Part shown: positions 54,800 through 64,000 of the stretch, one piece after another | Position numbering within the stretch: the stretch's first letter is position 1 | Layout of the letters: every line of letters begins with the position of its first letter | Assembly (NCBI RefSeq): GCF_944324995.1 | Contig: NZ_CALUYL010000001.1 | Location: forward strand, 1-64,000 | Length of the DNA stretch: 64,000 bases | Source: an uncultured Mailhella sp. | Lineage (GTDB): Bacteria > Desulfobacterota > Desulfovibrionia > Desulfovibrionales > Desulfovibrionaceae | Direction: 5' to 3' | Made by a program: the position numbers and the translations under genes | The notes under the pieces: model-generated | Seen by the model: only the letters and a program-made list of their open reading frames with translations | The model's database searches: none | What the model was told of the DNA's origin: nothing

Positions 54800-54917
54800 G
54801 GCAAGGCCTTGTGGCAGGCTGCGCCCTGGGCGCGCCTGAAGGAAAGATATGAAAAAGGGGGTGCAGAGCCAAGGCCCTGCACCCCCTTGCGGGGAAAAAC
54901 TCCCCAAAAAGCTTCAT
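54786..54917 (-). CDS. candidate Phe-codon leader peptide of pheST
   Basis: 43 codons from ATG 54917, behind GAGG at six bases. The peptide starts [12 protein letters not shown]: three Phe codons (TTT, TTT, TTC) among codons 4-8. It continues through the hairpin and ends 14 nt inside pheS in another frame. Phe codons lie over the strand that competes with the terminator, as in attenuation leaders. No homology is claimed. Confidence 0.55.
   Translation of the reverse strand: MKLFGEFFPARGCRALALHPLFHIFPSGAPRAQPATRPCHGFP
54848..54905 (-). terminator. attenuator before pheS
   Basis: On the minus strand GGGGAG...TTCCCC, then CCCC-GCAA-GGGG (GNRA tetraloop), then the terminator GGGGGTGCAG...CTGCACCCCC followed by TTTTT. 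The central CCCC can pair with the first G run or with the 5' arm of the terminator, so the hairpins exclude each other. Confidence 0.65.
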
Positions 54918-54964
54918 CTGGTGCCTCGGGCCGCAAGGGCCGCGGGCTGTTCCGAAATGGGAAC

Positions 54965-55318
54965 TTACGCCAGCTTGGACTTGGCCAGTTCGACGATGGC
55001 GGCGAAGTCGGCCTTTTCGCGCACGGCGAGGTCGGCCAGCATCTTGCGGTTGATTTCCACGCCGGCGAGCTTCAGGCCGTTGACCAGGCGGGAATAGGAC
55101 AGGCCGTTGATGCGGGCGCCGGCGTTGATGCGCTGGATCCACAGGCGGCGGAAGGCGCGCTTGCGGAGCTTGCGGCCTTCAAAGGCATAGTTCAGAGAAC
55201 GTTCGACGGCTTCGCGGGCGATGCGATACAGACGGCTGCGGCCGCCGCGGAAGCCCTTGGCCATATCCAGATATTTCTTGTGCCGACGATGGGCAGCAAG
55301 ACCTCTCTTTACACGCAT
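54965..55318 (-). CDS. rplT: 50S ribosomal protein L20
   Basis: 117 aa, very basic. Start [20 protein letters not shown], with [21 protein letters not shown] and [25 protein letters not shown] lies 7 nt before the ATG. L20 helps assemble the large subunit and in other bacteria represses its own operon. It follows rpmI in the same orientation. Confidence 0.98.
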   Translation of the reverse strand: MRVKRGLAAHRRHKKYLDMAKGFRGGRSRLYRIAREAVERSLNYAFEGRKLRKRAFRRLWIQRINAGARINGLSYSRLVNGLKLAGVEINRKMLADLAVREKADFAAIVELAKSKLA

Positions 55319-55425
55319 GGAATATCCTCCACATTCAGTCCCGCGAGGCGGAGATCAGGCCAGCGGGAGTTGAGCCGCAAGAGGCGGCGAAATTTGAAAA
55401 TCTACGCGACCTGCACGGGCAGGAC

Positions 55426-55623
55426 TTAGGCGTAGGGCATGAGGCGCTTGACGGCCTTCAGGTTCGCGCTGTCCACGAGAGCACCCTTGCCCAGACGGGC
55501 ACGACGCTTGGCATCCTTCTTGGTGAGGATGTGGCGCAGGTTCTGACGACGACGGCGGAACTTGCCGCTGCCGGTGGTGCTGAAACGCTTGGCGGCGGAA
55601 CGGCTGGTCTTGATCTTGGGCAT
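55426..55623 (-). CDS. rpmI: 50S ribosomal protein L35
   Basis: 65 aa. MPKIKTSRSAAKRFSTTGSG and RHILTKKDAKRRARLG are typical L35. AAGGAG lies six bases before the ATG 55623. It is separated from infC by 245 bp, which holds a hairpin and may carry regulatory structure. Confidence 0.97.
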   Translation of the reverse strand: MPKIKTSRSAAKRFSTTGSGKFRRRRQNLRHILTKKDAKRRARLGKGALVDSANLKAVKRLMPYA

Positions 55624-55781
55624 AACCAACTCCTTGGTATTCGCGACGCGCCGAATACAACGCGCGCGATTTGGGCATCAGAAAGAACCGACTATGCAAC
55701 ATTTTCGCATAATCCGCAAGTAAAAAATGGGGCCCGAAGCGCGAACGACAACGCTCCGCGCGCTCTGCCGGTTCCTTCCGG

Positions 55782-55802
55782 GAACGGAAGCATCTTCCGT
55801 TC
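55782..55802 (-). repeat. perfect 9-bp hairpin between infC and rpmI
   Basis: GAACGGAAG, 3-nt loop, CTTCCGTTC. No T run follows, so it is not a standard terminator. A role as RNA processing site or repressor-protein target (L20 acts here in other bacteria) is a guess. Confidence 0.45.
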
Positions 55803-55868
55803 ATCGCGGTTTCCCGCGAAAATTCCTCCGGCGCGACGGAACAAAACGTCCGCCGCGCCGGGTATGAA

Positions 55869-56405
55869 CTACTTCTTGGGAAGAGGAATGAGCAGCATCT
55901 GAAGGGTGCGGCCTTCGGCGCTGGGAGCCTGTTCGACCTTGCCCACATCGGCGGTGTCGGCGATGATCTTGGTCAGAATGGATTCGCCGCGGTCCTTGTG
56001 CACGATTTCGCGTCCGCGGAAGAACACGGTCACCTTGCAGCGGTCCCCGTCTCCGAGGAAGCGGCGAATGTGGCGCAGCTTGGTTTCGTAGTCATGATCG
56101 TCGGTCTTGGGACGAACCTTGATTTCCTTGATCTGCACTACGGTCTGGTTGCGTTTGGCTTCCTTCTTCTTCTGCTGCTGTTCGTACTTGAACTTGCCAA
56201 AGTCCATGATGCGGCACACGGGCGGTTCCGCATTGGCGGCCACTTCCACGAGGTCGTAGCCGGCCTCATGGGCCATGGCGATAGCATCGGAACAGGGAAG
56301 AATGCCGACCTGTTCACCTTCCGGACCAATCACCCGTACTTCACGGGCACGAATCTGCTCGTTGCGGCGCACGCCGTCCTGAGGCACGTCGCGGCGAGGT
56401 CTCAT
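55869..56405 (-). CDS. infC: translation initiation factor IF-3
   Basis: 178 aa from ATG 56405. N-domain RRNEQIRAREVRVIGPEGEQ, linker with FKYEQQQKKKEAKRNQ, C-domain KEIKVRPKTDDHDYETKLRH. No ribosome site precedes the ATG at normal spacing. An in-frame ATA at 56420-56418, eight bases after GGAGG, would add five residues (183 aa). infC starts with AUU or another non-AUG codon in many bacteria, which lets IF-3 repress itself. It lies 1 nt after the thrS stop. Confidence 0.97.
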   Translation of the reverse strand: MRPRRDVPQDGVRRNEQIRAREVRVIGPEGEQVGILPCSDAIAMAHEAGYDLVEVAANAEPPVCRIMDFGKFKYEQQQKKKEAKRNQTVVQIKEIKVRPKTDDHDYETKLRHIRRFLGDGDRCKVTVFFRGREIVHKDRGESILTKIIADTADVGKVEQAPSAEGRTLQMLLIPLPKK

Positions 56406-56406
56406 G

Positions 56407-58353
56407 TTAGGCGAAGCTATAGCTCATACCTCCACGTTTGAACGGTTCCTCACTGTCCGCCTTGATCATGGCGATCACGTCCTCCACGGAGCGGAAGCCG
56501 ATGTTCTCGCCGGAACGCAGGCGGACGCTGAAGCCTCTGTCGGCCACTTCCTTGTCGCCCACCACGAGGACGTAGGGAATCTTGGCCATCTGGGCTTCGC
56601 GAATCTTGAAGCCCAGCTTTTCGTTGCGCAGGTCGGTTTCCACGCGGATACCGGCCGCAACGAGGCTGGCCTTCATTTCCTTGACATAATCCATCTGGGC
56701 GTCGGTCACGTTGACGATGCGGGCCTGCACGGGAGCAAGCCAGGCAGGGAAGGCGCCGGCGTAATGTTCGGTGAGAACGCCGATGAAGCGTTCCAGCGAA
56801 CCCAGAATGGCGCGGTGCACCATGACGGGACGATGACGTTCGCCGTCCTGTCCGACGTACACGAGATCGAAGCGCTCAGGCAGGGTGAAGTCCACCTGAA
56901 TGGTGGAAAGCTGCCATTCGCGGCCGATGGCGTCGGTGACCTTGATATCTATCTTGGGGCCGTAGAACGCGCCGTCACCTTCGTTGATCTGGTAGGGCTT
57001 GCCTTCCTTCTCCACGGCCTTGATGAGCGCGTTCGTGGCGTTTTCCCAGTCCGCGTCGGAGCCGATGCTGTCCTCGGGACGGGTGGAAATGAAGATGCGG
57101 TACTTGAAGCCGAAAAGATCCATCAGGTCGGCGGAAAGATGCATGACGTTGATGATTTCGTCTTCCAGCTGATCGGTGGTGCAGATGATGTGGGCGTCGT
57201 CCTGGGTGAACTGGCGCACGCGCAGCAGACCGTGCAGCGTGCCGGACTTTTCATGACGATGCACCACGCCGAGCTCGAACATGCGCACGGGCAGATCGCG
57301 ATAGCTGTGCAGGGTTTCGCCGTACATGAGCATGTGGCCCACGCAGTTCATGGGCTTCACGCCGTGAACGTCGCCTTCGATTTCCGTGAAGTACATGTTT
57401 TCACGGTAGTGATCGTAGTGACCGGAACGCTCCCACAGTTCGCGGCGCAGAATCTGCGGGCCGCGCACGAGCTCATAGCCGCGCTTGAGATGTTCGCGCA
57501 CGAGGAAGTCTTCGAGAATGGTGCGGAGCATCATGCCCTTGGGCAGCCAGAAGGACATGCCCGGGGCCACGTCTTCATGGAAGGAGAACAGGCCGAGTTC
57601 CTTGCCGAGGCGGCGATGATCGCGTCTCTTGGCTTCCTCAAGGGCGTTCAGATATTCCTTGAGGGCCTTTTCGTCCGCAAAGGCCGTGCCGTAAATACGG
57701 GAGAGCATGGGATTCTTTTCGTCGCCGCGCCAGTAGGCTCCGGCCACGGAAAGCAGCTTGAAGGCCTTGACCGCGCCCGTGCCGGGAATGTGCGGTCCGC
57801 GGCAGAGATCAAGGAAGTCGCCGCAGCGGTACAGAGACACGGTGTCGGCATCGATGCCCTCGATGATCTCCACCTTGTAGTTCTCGCCCTTGTCGCGGAA
57901 CAGGGCAACGGCGTCGTTCTTCTTCATCACGGAACGCTCGAAGGGAACGTTCTCGGCGATGATGGCGCGCATTTCCTTTTCAATGGCTTCAAGGTCGTCG
58001 TGGGAGAAGGGACGCGGAGTGTCGAAGTCGTAATAGAAGCCGGAGTCGATGGACGGGCCGATGGTGACCTTCACGTCGGGGAACAGTCTCTTCACGGCGG
58101 CGGCCATGACGTGGGAAGTGGAATGACGCAGCAGCTGAAGCCCTTCGGGGTCCTCAGCCGTCACGGGGGCGGCTTCCAGCGCATCGGCGGGCATTGCAGC
58201 AGAAAGATCGAGCAGCGTTTCCTTGTCTGCGGTCTTCACGCGGCAGGCAAGAGCGGCCTTGAACCGTTTGCCGGAAAGAGCCTGCTTCAGCACCTCGGCG
58301 CAGGATGCGCCGTCGGCGGCCTCAACCAACTTTCCTTCTACGGATATCTGCAT
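56407..58353 (-). CDS. thrS: threonine--tRNA ligase
   Basis: 648 aa. N-terminal TGS domain, editing domain with [18 protein letters not shown], class II core (RSVMKKNDA..., motif 2 and the zinc-binding Cys/His set including [10 protein letters not shown]), C-terminal anticodon domain. ATG 58353 follows GGAG at six bases; the TTG at 58365 is rejected. Upstream lies a terminator for tRNA-Val. It is followed directly by infC, the same order as in E. coli. Confidence 0.98.
   Translation of the reverse strand: MQISVEGKLVEAADGASCAEVLKQALSGKRFKAALACRVKTADKETLLDLSAAMPADALEAAPVTAEDPEGLQLLRHSTSHVMAAAVKRLFPDVKVTIGPSIDSGFYYDFDTPRPFSHDDLEAIEKEMRAIIAENVPFERSVMKKNDAVALFRDKGENYKVEIIEGIDADTVSLYRCGDFLDLCRGPHIPGTGAVKAFKLLSVAGAYWRGDEKNPMLSRIYGTAFADEKALKEYLNALEEAKRRDHRRLGKELGLFSFHEDVAPGMSFWLPKGMMLRTILEDFLVREHLKRGYELVRGPQILRRELWERSGHYDHYRENMYFTEIEGDVHGVKPMNCVGHMLMYGETLHSYRDLPVRMFELGVVHRHEKSGTLHGLLRVRQFTQDDAHIICTTDQLEDEIINVMHLSADLMDLFGFKYRIFISTRPEDSIGSDADWENATNALIKAVEKEGKPYQINEGDGAFYGPKIDIKVTDAIGREWQLSTIQVDFTLPERFDLVYVGQDGERHRPVMVHRAILGSLERFIGVLTEHYAGAFPAWLAPVQARIVNVTDAQMDYVKEMKASLVAAGIRVETDLRNEKLGFKIREAQMAKIPYVLVVGDKEVADRGFSVRLRSGENIGFRSVEDVIAMIKADSEEPFKRGGMSYSFA
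56418..56433 (-). promoter_or_regulatory. Shine-Dalgarno with ATA start candidate for infC
   Basis: On the minus strand GGAGG (56433-56429), eight bases, ATA (56420-56418), in frame with infC and inside the end of thrS. Rare initiator codons are the known basis of IF-3 autoregulation. Inferred. Confidence 0.5.
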
Positions 58354-58390
58354 GGGAAACTCCAAAAATCACAGTTGATAAAACAAAAAA

Positions 58391-58416
58391 GAAAAGGGAG
58401 GCGCTGCCTCCCTTTC
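58391..58416 (-). terminator. terminator after tRNA-Val
   Basis: The minus strand reads AAAGGGAGG, loop CAGCG, CCTCCCTTT, then TCTTTTTTG. It lies between tRNA-Val and thrS; thrS may need its own start or read-through control. Confidence 0.85.
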
Positions 58417-58429
58417 CGATGATTTTTTG

Positions 58430-58505
58430 TGGTAGGCACGAGCAGACTTGAACTGCTGACCCCTTCCGTGTCAAGGAAGTGCTCTGCCACCTGAGCTACG
58501 CGCCT
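58430..58505 (-). tRNA. tRNA-Val (GAC)
   Basis: 76 nt with encoded CCA (plus-strand TGG at 58430-58432). Acceptor stem AGGCGCG pairs with CGTGCCT (one G-T), anticodon stem CTTCC/GGAAG, loop TTGACAC with anticodon GAC, T-loop TTCAAGT. Confidence 0.95.
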
Positions 58506-58815
58506 TTATTGTTCGGTGAGGACGATTCTTATAGACCTTTCCCCGGTTCGTCAAGCATTTTCTACAAGAATTTTTCACTTTCTTCCCCGCGGCGGGCCTC
58601 CGCGGGCCCTGCTTCGGGCAGGTTTGCGCCCTCCCGCGCGATGAAAAGCGCGCGCAATGCTTCCGCTTTTTCCCGGGCCGCCGCCCGCCCTCCCGACCGG
58701 CGAAAACGCGCGTCCTCCAGGCGTTTTCCGCCTTCTCTCTCGAAGCCCCGTATTGCGCGAAGGACATTCCTGTGCTAACAGCGCAAAAACGTACTTTTAA
58801 TGATGGAGGATCAAC
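58506..58815. other. intergenic region tRNA-Val / symporter
   Basis: 310 bp between divergent units. It should hold both promoters; no hexamer pair stands out. GGAGGATC just before the symporter ATG is its ribosome site. Confidence 0.45.
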
Positions 58816-60036
58816 ATGTCCGCAAAAGCCGCCGACTTCTCGCTAATTCTCAAACTTCTGGCCGGCATCGTGATAGGCTCCCTCATAGGCACCTACCTCG
58901 GCAACAACACGCAAAGCCCTCTGCACCACATCATGGACGCCGTGGTCTCCCTGCGCTACATCTTCGGCCAGATCATCTTCTTCCTCGTGCCGCTCGTCAT
59001 CGTGGGCTTCATCACCCCGGCCATCGTCCGCCTCGGCCAGAACGCCAGCAAAATTCTGTTCACCGCCGTGGCCATCGCCTATCTCTCCTCCATCGGCGCG
59101 GCCTTTTTCTCCACCGTTTCCGGCTACATCATCATCCCCCATCTTTCCATCGCCACCTCCACGGAAGCGCTGCGCAAGCTCCCCGAAATCGTGTTCCGGC
59201 TCGACATTCCCCCGCTCTTCAGCGTCATGAGCGCCCTTGTCCTTGCCCTCTTCTTCGGCGTGGCCATCACCTGGACCAAATCGGAAAACCTGGCCCGCAT
59301 CTTCGCCGAACTCGAACGCGTCATGAGCTCCCTCGTGGTGCGCATCATGATTCCCATCCTGCCCTTCTTCGTGGGCATGTCCTTCCTCGGCCTCGCCTAT
59401 GAAGGTTCGCTCAGCCTGCATCTGCCGGTGTTCATCTCCATGGTGCTCATCGTCATCGTGGGCCACTTCATCTGGCTTGCCGTGCTCTACGGCATCGGCG
59501 GCGCGCTCTCCGGCCGCAATCCCTGGGAGGTGTTCCGCTACTACACTCCCGCCTATCTCACCGCCGTGGGCACCATGTCCAGCGCCGCCACCCTGCCCGT
59601 GGCCCTCGAATGCGCCCGCAAGTCCCGCGTGCTCAGCAAAAACCTCGTGGAATTCATGATTCCGCTCGGCTCCACCGTGCATCTGTGCGGCTCCGTGCTC
59701 ACCGAAACCTTCTTCTGCATGACCCTGCATCTCATGCTCTACGGCACGCTGCCGAGCGTCGGCGTCATGATTCTCTTCTGCCTGCTGCTCGGCATCTTCG
59801 CCGTGGGCGCTCCGGGCGTGCCCGGCGGAACCGTGGTGGCCTCCCTCGGCATCGTGACCGGCGTGCTCGGCTTCGATCAGAACGGCGTGGCCCTGCTCAT
59901 CGCCATCTTCGCCCTGCAGGACAGCTTCGGCACGGCCTGCAACATCACGGGCGACGGCGCGCTCACGCTCATGCTCGAAGGCATCTTCAACCGCAACGAA
60001 CAGCTCGGCGAACTCCAGCACAAGAACGAGGCGTAA
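58816..60036 (+). CDS. dicarboxylate/amino acid:cation symporter
   Basis: 406 aa, DAACS (SLC1-like) family. About eight membrane helices and two re-entrant loops. Motifs: MSSAATLPVALECARK, IPLGSTVHLCGS (the usual PLGATINMDG position) and VGAPGVPGGTVVAS. It imports an anionic or neutral amino acid or dicarboxylate with Na+ or H+. The next gene, 2 nt on, encodes a cysteine desulfidase-like enzyme, so cysteine or serine is a reasonable substrate guess. Confidence 0.92.
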   Translation: MSAKAADFSLILKLLAGIVIGSLIGTYLGNNTQSPLHHIMDAVVSLRYIFGQIIFFLVPLVIVGFITPAIVRLGQNASKILFTAVAIAYLSSIGAAFFSTVSGYIIIPHLSIATSTEALRKLPEIVFRLDIPPLFSVMSALVLALFFGVAITWTKSENLARIFAELERVMSSLVVRIMIPILPFFVGMSFLGLAYEGSLSLHLPVFISMVLIVIVGHFIWLAVLYGIGGALSGRNPWEVFRYYTPAYLTAVGTMSSAATLPVALECARKSRVLSKNLVEFMIPLGSTVHLCGSVLTETFFCMTLHLMLYGTLPSVGVMILFCLLLGIFAVGAPGVPGGTVVASLGIVTGVLGFDQNGVALLIAIFALQDSFGTACNITGDGALTLMLEGIFNRNEQLGELQHKNEA

Positions 60037-60038
60037 CC

Positions 60039-61328
60039 ATGAGCATGAACGAACAGGAACGCTCCATCTTTCTTTCTCTGCTGCACAAGGAAGTCGTGCC
60101 CGCGCTCGGCTGCACGGAACCCATCGCCGTGGCCCTGTGCTCGGCCCGCGCGGCCGAGGAACTCGGCAAAACTCCCGAACGCATGGACGTGGCCGTGAGC
60201 GCCAATCTTCTCAAGAACGGCATGGGCGTCATGGTGCCCGGCACGGGCGAAATGGGCCTCGGCGTGGCCGCGGCCGCAGGCGCGCTCGGCGGCAAAAGCT
60301 CCCTCGGGCTGGAATGCCTGAAGGATCTCGACGAAGCCACGGCGCAGGCCGCGCGCGACATGCTTGCCAAAGACGCCGTGCGTCTGCACCTGGCCGACAA
60401 CGATCAGCTTCTCTACTGCCTGGTCACGGTGCATGCCGGAAACGAAAGCGCCGCCGCGGAACTTGCGGGCAGCCACGACAACATCACCCGTGTGTGGAAA
60501 AACGGCGAACTCGTCCTTGAAAAGAATCAGGAGAGCGCCGACGCCGAAAACGCAGACAAGCCCTGGCCGCTCACGCTGGCCAAAATCTACGAATTTGCGG
60601 TTACGGCCCCGCTTGAGGAAATCAGCTTCATTCTGGAAGCCGCGCGCATGAACCGCCGCGTGGCCGAAGAAGGACTCCGTCAGCAGTACGGCCTCGGCGT
60701 GGGCAAGATGATGGACATGCAGATCCGCAATCACATGCTCGCCGACGATCTGCCCACCTTCGCCACCAAGCTCACGGCCGCCGCGGCCGACGCGCGCATG
60801 GCCGGCGTGATGATGCCCGTCATGAGCAATTCCGGCAGCGGCAATCAGGGCATCACCTGCACCATGCCCGTGGTGGCCTGCGCCATCCGCACCCAGGCCG
60901 ACGACGAAAAGCTCGCCCGCGCCCTCATGGTGAGTCATCTCACGTCCATCCACATCAAGCATCACCTCGGCCGCCTTTCCGCCCACTGCGGCGCCATGGT
61001 GGCGGGCACGGCCTCGGCCTGCGGCATTGCCCTGCTGCTCGGCGGCGGCCTCAAGGACATGGAACGCACCGTGCGCAACATGGTGGGCAACGTTTCCGGC
61101 ATGATCTGCGACGGAGCCAAAAGCAGCTGCGCCCTCAAGGTGGCCACGGCCGTGGGCGCGGGCATTCAGGCCGTGCTGCTCGCCCTCAACGGCACCGTGG
61201 TGCCCGGCAATGAAGGCATCGTGGACGACGACATCGAGGCCTGCATCGCCAATCTCGGACGCCTCGGCTCCAAAGGCATGAAGGAGGCCGACAAGGTCAT
61301 TCTCGACATCATGCTGCACAAGTCCTGA
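60039..61328 (+). CDS. L-cysteine desulfidase-like protein (UPF0597/CyuA)
   Basis: 429 aa, serine-dehydratase-alpha-like. [11 protein letters not shown] at about residue 24 and [10 protein letters not shown] near 269 are family marks. Cysteines in [23 protein letters not shown] and the N-terminal CTEP can ligate a [4Fe-4S] cluster. E. coli CyuA (YhaM) splits cysteine to pyruvate, ammonia and H2S. Coupling with the symporter suggests an import-and-degrade unit for cysteine, which would yield sulfide. Confidence 0.88.
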   Translation: MSMNEQERSIFLSLLHKEVVPALGCTEPIAVALCSARAAEELGKTPERMDVAVSANLLKNGMGVMVPGTGEMGLGVAAAAGALGGKSSLGLECLKDLDEATAQAARDMLAKDAVRLHLADNDQLLYCLVTVHAGNESAAAELAGSHDNITRVWKNGELVLEKNQESADAENADKPWPLTLAKIYEFAVTAPLEEISFILEAARMNRRVAEEGLRQQYGLGVGKMMDMQIRNHMLADDLPTFATKLTAAAADARMAGVMMPVMSNSGSGNQGITCTMPVVACAIRTQADDEKLARALMVSHLTSIHIKHHLGRLSAHCGAMVAGTASACGIALLLGGGLKDMERTVRNMVGNVSGMICDGAKSSCALKVATAVGAGIQAVLLALNGTVVPGNEGIVDDDIEACIANLGRLGSKGMKEADKVILDIMLHKS

Positions 61329-61668
61329 TACCGGACAAACAGACGCAAAACAGACGGGGCCCGGCGCTCCGTCTGTTTTTTTATGCAAAAAAACGCCCCG
61401 CTCTTCTCCCGCCGCCGGAATGTTTCTTTGCCGTCACGGAGAAATTCCTGAGCGCCGCCCCCCCCTCAGACCGCCAACGCGCCGCCCGCGTCAGGGCATC
61501 CGCAAGAAACGACAGGCTTATTTCAGAGAAATCTTATGTCCTGCCCAGAGGTCTGCCTTCTTTCTTCTGGACAAGCACAAACCGCTATTTTATCGTGAAA
61601 GGACTTTTTGCTGCTGCCCCGACAAACGGGAACAATGCACATTCTCATTTCTACAAGGATATATCCCT
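61329..61668. other. intergenic region before leuC
   Basis: 340 bp. It holds the terminator above; I looked for a T-box (GGGTGG core), and for a leucine-rich leader peptide, and found neither. A promoter is expected but not assigned. Confidence 0.5.
61348..61383 (+). terminator. terminator of symporter/desulfidase unit
   Basis: ACAGACGG, loop, CCGTCTGT, then TTTTTTT; 20 bp past the stop. Confidence 0.88.
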
Positions 61669-62949
61669 ATGGGCATGACCGTAACTCAGAAAATACTGGC
61701 CGCGCACGCCGGACTCGAAAGCGTGACCGCAGGCCAGCTCATTGAAGCGAAGCTCGACGTGGTCATGGGCAACGACATCACCATAGCGCTGGCCGTTCCC
61801 GAATTCCGCAAGGCCGGAGCCGACAAGGTCTTCGACAAGGACAAGGTTGTGGTGGTGCTCGACCACTTCGCTCCCAACAAGGACATCAAGGCCGCCATGC
61901 AGTGCAAGGTCTGCCGCGAATTCGCCCGCGAAAACGAACTCACCCACTTCTTCGACGTGGGCCGCATGGGCATAGAACACGCTCTGCTCCCCGAACAGGG
62001 CATTGTGGCGCCCGGCGAAGTCATCATCGGCGGCGACTCCCACACCTGCACCTACGGCGCGCTCGGCGCGTTCTCCACGGGCGTGGGCAGCACCGATCTC
62101 GCCATGGGCATGGCCACGGGCGAAAACTGGTTCAAGGTTCCTGCGGCCATCCGCTTCAACCTCACGGGCAAGCCCGGCAAGTGGGTCTGCGGCAAGGACG
62201 TCATGCTGCACATCATCGGCCTCATCGGCGTGGACGGCGCACTCTACCGCTCCATGGAATTTTCCGGCAGCGGCGTGGCCAACCTCTCCATGGACGACCG
62301 CTTCTCCATGACCAACATGGCCATTGAAGCCGGAGCCAAAAACGCCACCTTCCCCGTGGACGACGTGTGCCGCGCCTACCTCGAAAAGCACTGCAAAAAG
62401 AACTGGACCGCCTACGAGGCCGACCCCGACGCCGAATACGAAAAGACCATCGACATCGACCTTTCCGCCATCCGTCCCACGGTGGCCTTCCCGCATCTGC
62501 CCTCCAACACCCGCACCATCGACGAAGTGGGCGACGTGGAACTCGATCAGGTGTTCATCGGCTCCTGCACCAACGGCCGCATGGAAGACATGGCCATGGC
62601 CGCAAGCATTCTCAAGGGCCGCAGGATCAGCGACAGGCTGCGCGTCATCGTCATTCCGGCTACGCCCTCCATCTACATGGAATGCATGGAAAAAGGCTAC
62701 ATACGCACCTTCATGGAAGCCGGATGCGCCGTGAGCACCCCCACCTGCGGCGCGTGCCTCGGCGGCCACATGGGCATTCTCGCCGCGGGCGAAAAATGCC
62801 TTTCCACCACCAACCGCAACTTCGTGGGCCGCATGGGCCATGTGGAGTCGGAAGTGTATCTGTGCAGCCCGGCCGTGGCGGCCGCTTCGGCCATAGCGGG
62901 CCGCATCGTCAGCCCTGAAGCAATCATGGACAAGGAAGGTAACGACTGA
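61669..62949 (+). CDS. leuC: 3-isopropylmalate dehydratase large subunit
   Basis: 426 aa, aconitase superfamily. Cluster cysteines in IGSCTNGR and CGACLGGH; substrate-region segment [20 protein letters not shown]. It is the shorter LeuC type found in archaea and many anaerobes (about 420 aa, versus about 465 in E. coli). It forms the isomerase with LeuD. ATG 61669 follows AAGGAT; its stop overlaps the leuD start by one base. Confidence 0.96.
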   Translation: MGMTVTQKILAAHAGLESVTAGQLIEAKLDVVMGNDITIALAVPEFRKAGADKVFDKDKVVVVLDHFAPNKDIKAAMQCKVCREFARENELTHFFDVGRMGIEHALLPEQGIVAPGEVIIGGDSHTCTYGALGAFSTGVGSTDLAMGMATGENWFKVPAAIRFNLTGKPGKWVCGKDVMLHIIGLIGVDGALYRSMEFSGSGVANLSMDDRFSMTNMAIEAGAKNATFPVDDVCRAYLEKHCKKNWTAYEADPDAEYEKTIDIDLSAIRPTVAFPHLPSNTRTIDEVGDVELDQVFIGSCTNGRMEDMAMAASILKGRRISDRLRVIVIPATPSIYMECMEKGYIRTFMEAGCAVSTPTCGACLGGHMGILAAGEKCLSTTNRNFVGRMGHVESEVYLCSPAVAAASAIAGRIVSPEAIMDKEGND

Positions 62950-63461
62950 TGCAGAACGCGCACGGCAAAGCCTTTGTTTTCGGCGACGACGTCAATACCG
63001 ACGTCATTCTCCCCGGCAAGTATCTCAACGTGACGGACCCGAAGGAACTCGCGTCCCACTGCATGGAGTCGGAAGATCCCGACTTCGTGAAGAAGGCGCA
63101 TCCCGGCGACATCATGGTGGCGCACAAGAACTTCGGCTGCGGCTCCTCCCGCGAGCACGCGCCGCTCTCCATCAAGTACCTGGGCATTTCCTGCGTCATC
63201 GCCTCCACCTTCGCGCGCATTTTCTTCCGCAACGCCCTCAATATCGGCCTGCCCATTCTCGAATGCGACGAGGCGGCGAAAAACATTCACGACGGCGACA
63301 CGGTGAGCGTCGATTTTGAAACCGGCGTCATCACCAACGAAACCACGGGCCGGACCTTCCAGGCCGAGCCCTTCCCGCCCTTCATGCAGAACCTCATCGC
63401 CTGCGGCGGTCTGGTGAACTACTCGAAGGCCAAAATAGAAAAACTGCGCGCCTCGCGCTGA
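62949..63461 (+). CDS. leuD: 3-isopropylmalate dehydratase small subunit
   Basis: 170 aa, aconitase swivelling domain. [16 protein letters not shown] near the N-terminus and [11 protein letters not shown], the substrate-binding loop, are family marks; length fits the short LeuD type that pairs with the short LeuC. Confidence 0.96.
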   Translation: MQNAHGKAFVFGDDVNTDVILPGKYLNVTDPKELASHCMESEDPDFVKKAHPGDIMVAHKNFGCGSSREHAPLSIKYLGISCVIASTFARIFFRNALNIGLPILECDEAAKNIHDGDTVSVDFETGVITNETTGRTFQAEPFPPFMQNLIACGGLVNYSKAKIEKLRASR

Positions 63462-63572
63462 CCCTGCCTGCCGCAGCGGACGGCAACCGCGCAGGCCTCA
63501 CAGGTCTTTTTTCCACGAAATGCGCCGGCGGCGCTTTCGCAACCTTTTTCTTCAGCCATAAAGGACAACGCC

Positions 63573-64000
63573 ATGGCAACGTATCACATTGCGGTCATTC
63601 CCGGCGACGGCATCGGCCCGGAAATCGTGACCGAAGCCCTCAAGGTTCTTGAAAAGGTCGGACAGAAGTTCGGCCATGAATTCGTGTTCACGCATCTGCT
63701 CATGGGCGGCGCGGCCTACGACGCCGTGGGCACCTGCTTCCCCGCGGACACCGTGGACGTGTGCAAAAAGAACGACGCCGTGCTGCTCGGCGCGGTGGGC
63801 GGCCCCAAGTGGGACAATCTGCCCGGCCCCGAGCGCCCCGAAAAGGCCCTGCTCAAAATCCGCGAAGGGCTCGGCCTGTACGCCAACCTGCGCCCCGCCA
63901 TCATGCACAAGGCCCTGAGCGGCGCCTGCCCCATCAAGCATGAGAACATCGGCGACAGCATGGATCTCGTCATCGTGCGCGAACTCACCGGCGGCATCTA
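63573..64000 (+). CDS. leuB: 3-isopropylmalate dehydrogenase (partial, window end)
   Basis: At least 142 residues, cut by the window end. VIPGDGIGPEIVTEALKVLE, LLGAVGGPKWDN and LGLYANLRPA are LeuB marks, and the last residues (RELTGGIY) reach the usual catalytic region. AAGGACA precedes the ATG. It is 111 bp past leuD; no leuA is in the window. Confidence 0.95.
   Translation, partial: MATYHIAVIPGDGIGPEIVTEALKVLEKVGQKFGHEFVFTHLLMGGAAYDAVGTCFPADTVDVCKKNDAVLLGAVGGPKWDNLPGPERPEKALLKIREGLGLYANLRPAIMHKALSGACPIKHENIGDSMDLVIVRELTGGI

Noticed and set aside
61384-61668. Leucine leader peptide or T-box before leuC
   Set aside because: No Leu-codon run in a short ORF with a ribosome site, and no T-box core sequence seen.

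Overview
The window is a gene-dense, GC-rich stretch of a bacterial chromosome. The gene set points to an anaerobic, oxygen-defended member of the Desulfovibrionales: desulfoferrodoxin, rubredoxins and a flavodiiron rubredoxin:oxygen oxidoreductase, cytochrome bd, a Desulfovibrio-type trimeric porin, a stand-alone IMP cyclohydrolase, and a DUF1538 protein with P-II partners. This is inferred from gene content; no 16S rRNA is present. I see no transposase, integrase, phage gene or CRISPR array.

Layout. 1-8 kb: tRNA-Glu, hflX and the IMP cyclohydrolase gene on the minus strand, an unknown plus-strand gene, gdhA behind an AT-rich upstream region, and a ddl/HD/dut cluster. 8-14 kb: a NYN nuclease-like gene, purF, uvrC with an extra segment, and an EamA transporter. 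14-21 kb: a Spy/ZraP-like periplasmic protein, then a TetR regulator divergent from a four-gene export operon with the YbhGFSR layout. 21-25.7 kb: thiD, an NhaD-type antiporter, a YebC-family protein and rlmE. 25.9-30.8 kb: an oxygen-defence block of rbo, a double rubredoxin, a small NrdD-tail-like protein, a second rubredoxin, roo and cydAB. 31-34.6 kb: a small unknown gene, cysK, cysE and gpsA. 35-39 kb: an AraC regulator, a TSUP permease, and DUF1538 with a tandem P-II protein. 39.3-41.5 kb: an ArsR regulator with a two-part YraQ-like permease, then phnN. 41.8-44.9 kb: modABC plus a DUF364 gene. 45.3-48.8 kb: ygiW-qseB-qseC-like genes and an orphan, degenerate response regulator. 49.3-50.8 kb: porin. 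51-58.5 kb: the translation cluster thrS-infC-rpmI-rplT-pheS-pheT on the minus strand, preceded by tRNA-Val. 58.8-64 kb: a dicarboxylate/amino-acid symporter with a cysteine desulfidase, then leuC-leuD-leuB, the last cut by the window end.

The signals most worth checking are regulatory. (1) A phenylalanine-codon leader ORF is interlocked with a terminator ahead of pheS. (2) Both infC and hflX show a GGAGG Shine-Dalgarno placed correctly for an in-frame ATA codon upstream of the conventional start. (3) The tandem P-II gene keeps a strong internal ribosome site and ATG that would also yield a 112-residue single P-II protein. (4) A 6-5-6 direct repeat and a large dyad precede the ygiW-qseBC-like genes. 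(5) Two rubredoxin domains in the oxygen-defence block are nearly identical at the DNA level, which suggests recent duplication or gene conversion. Most of the remaining content is conserved housekeeping.
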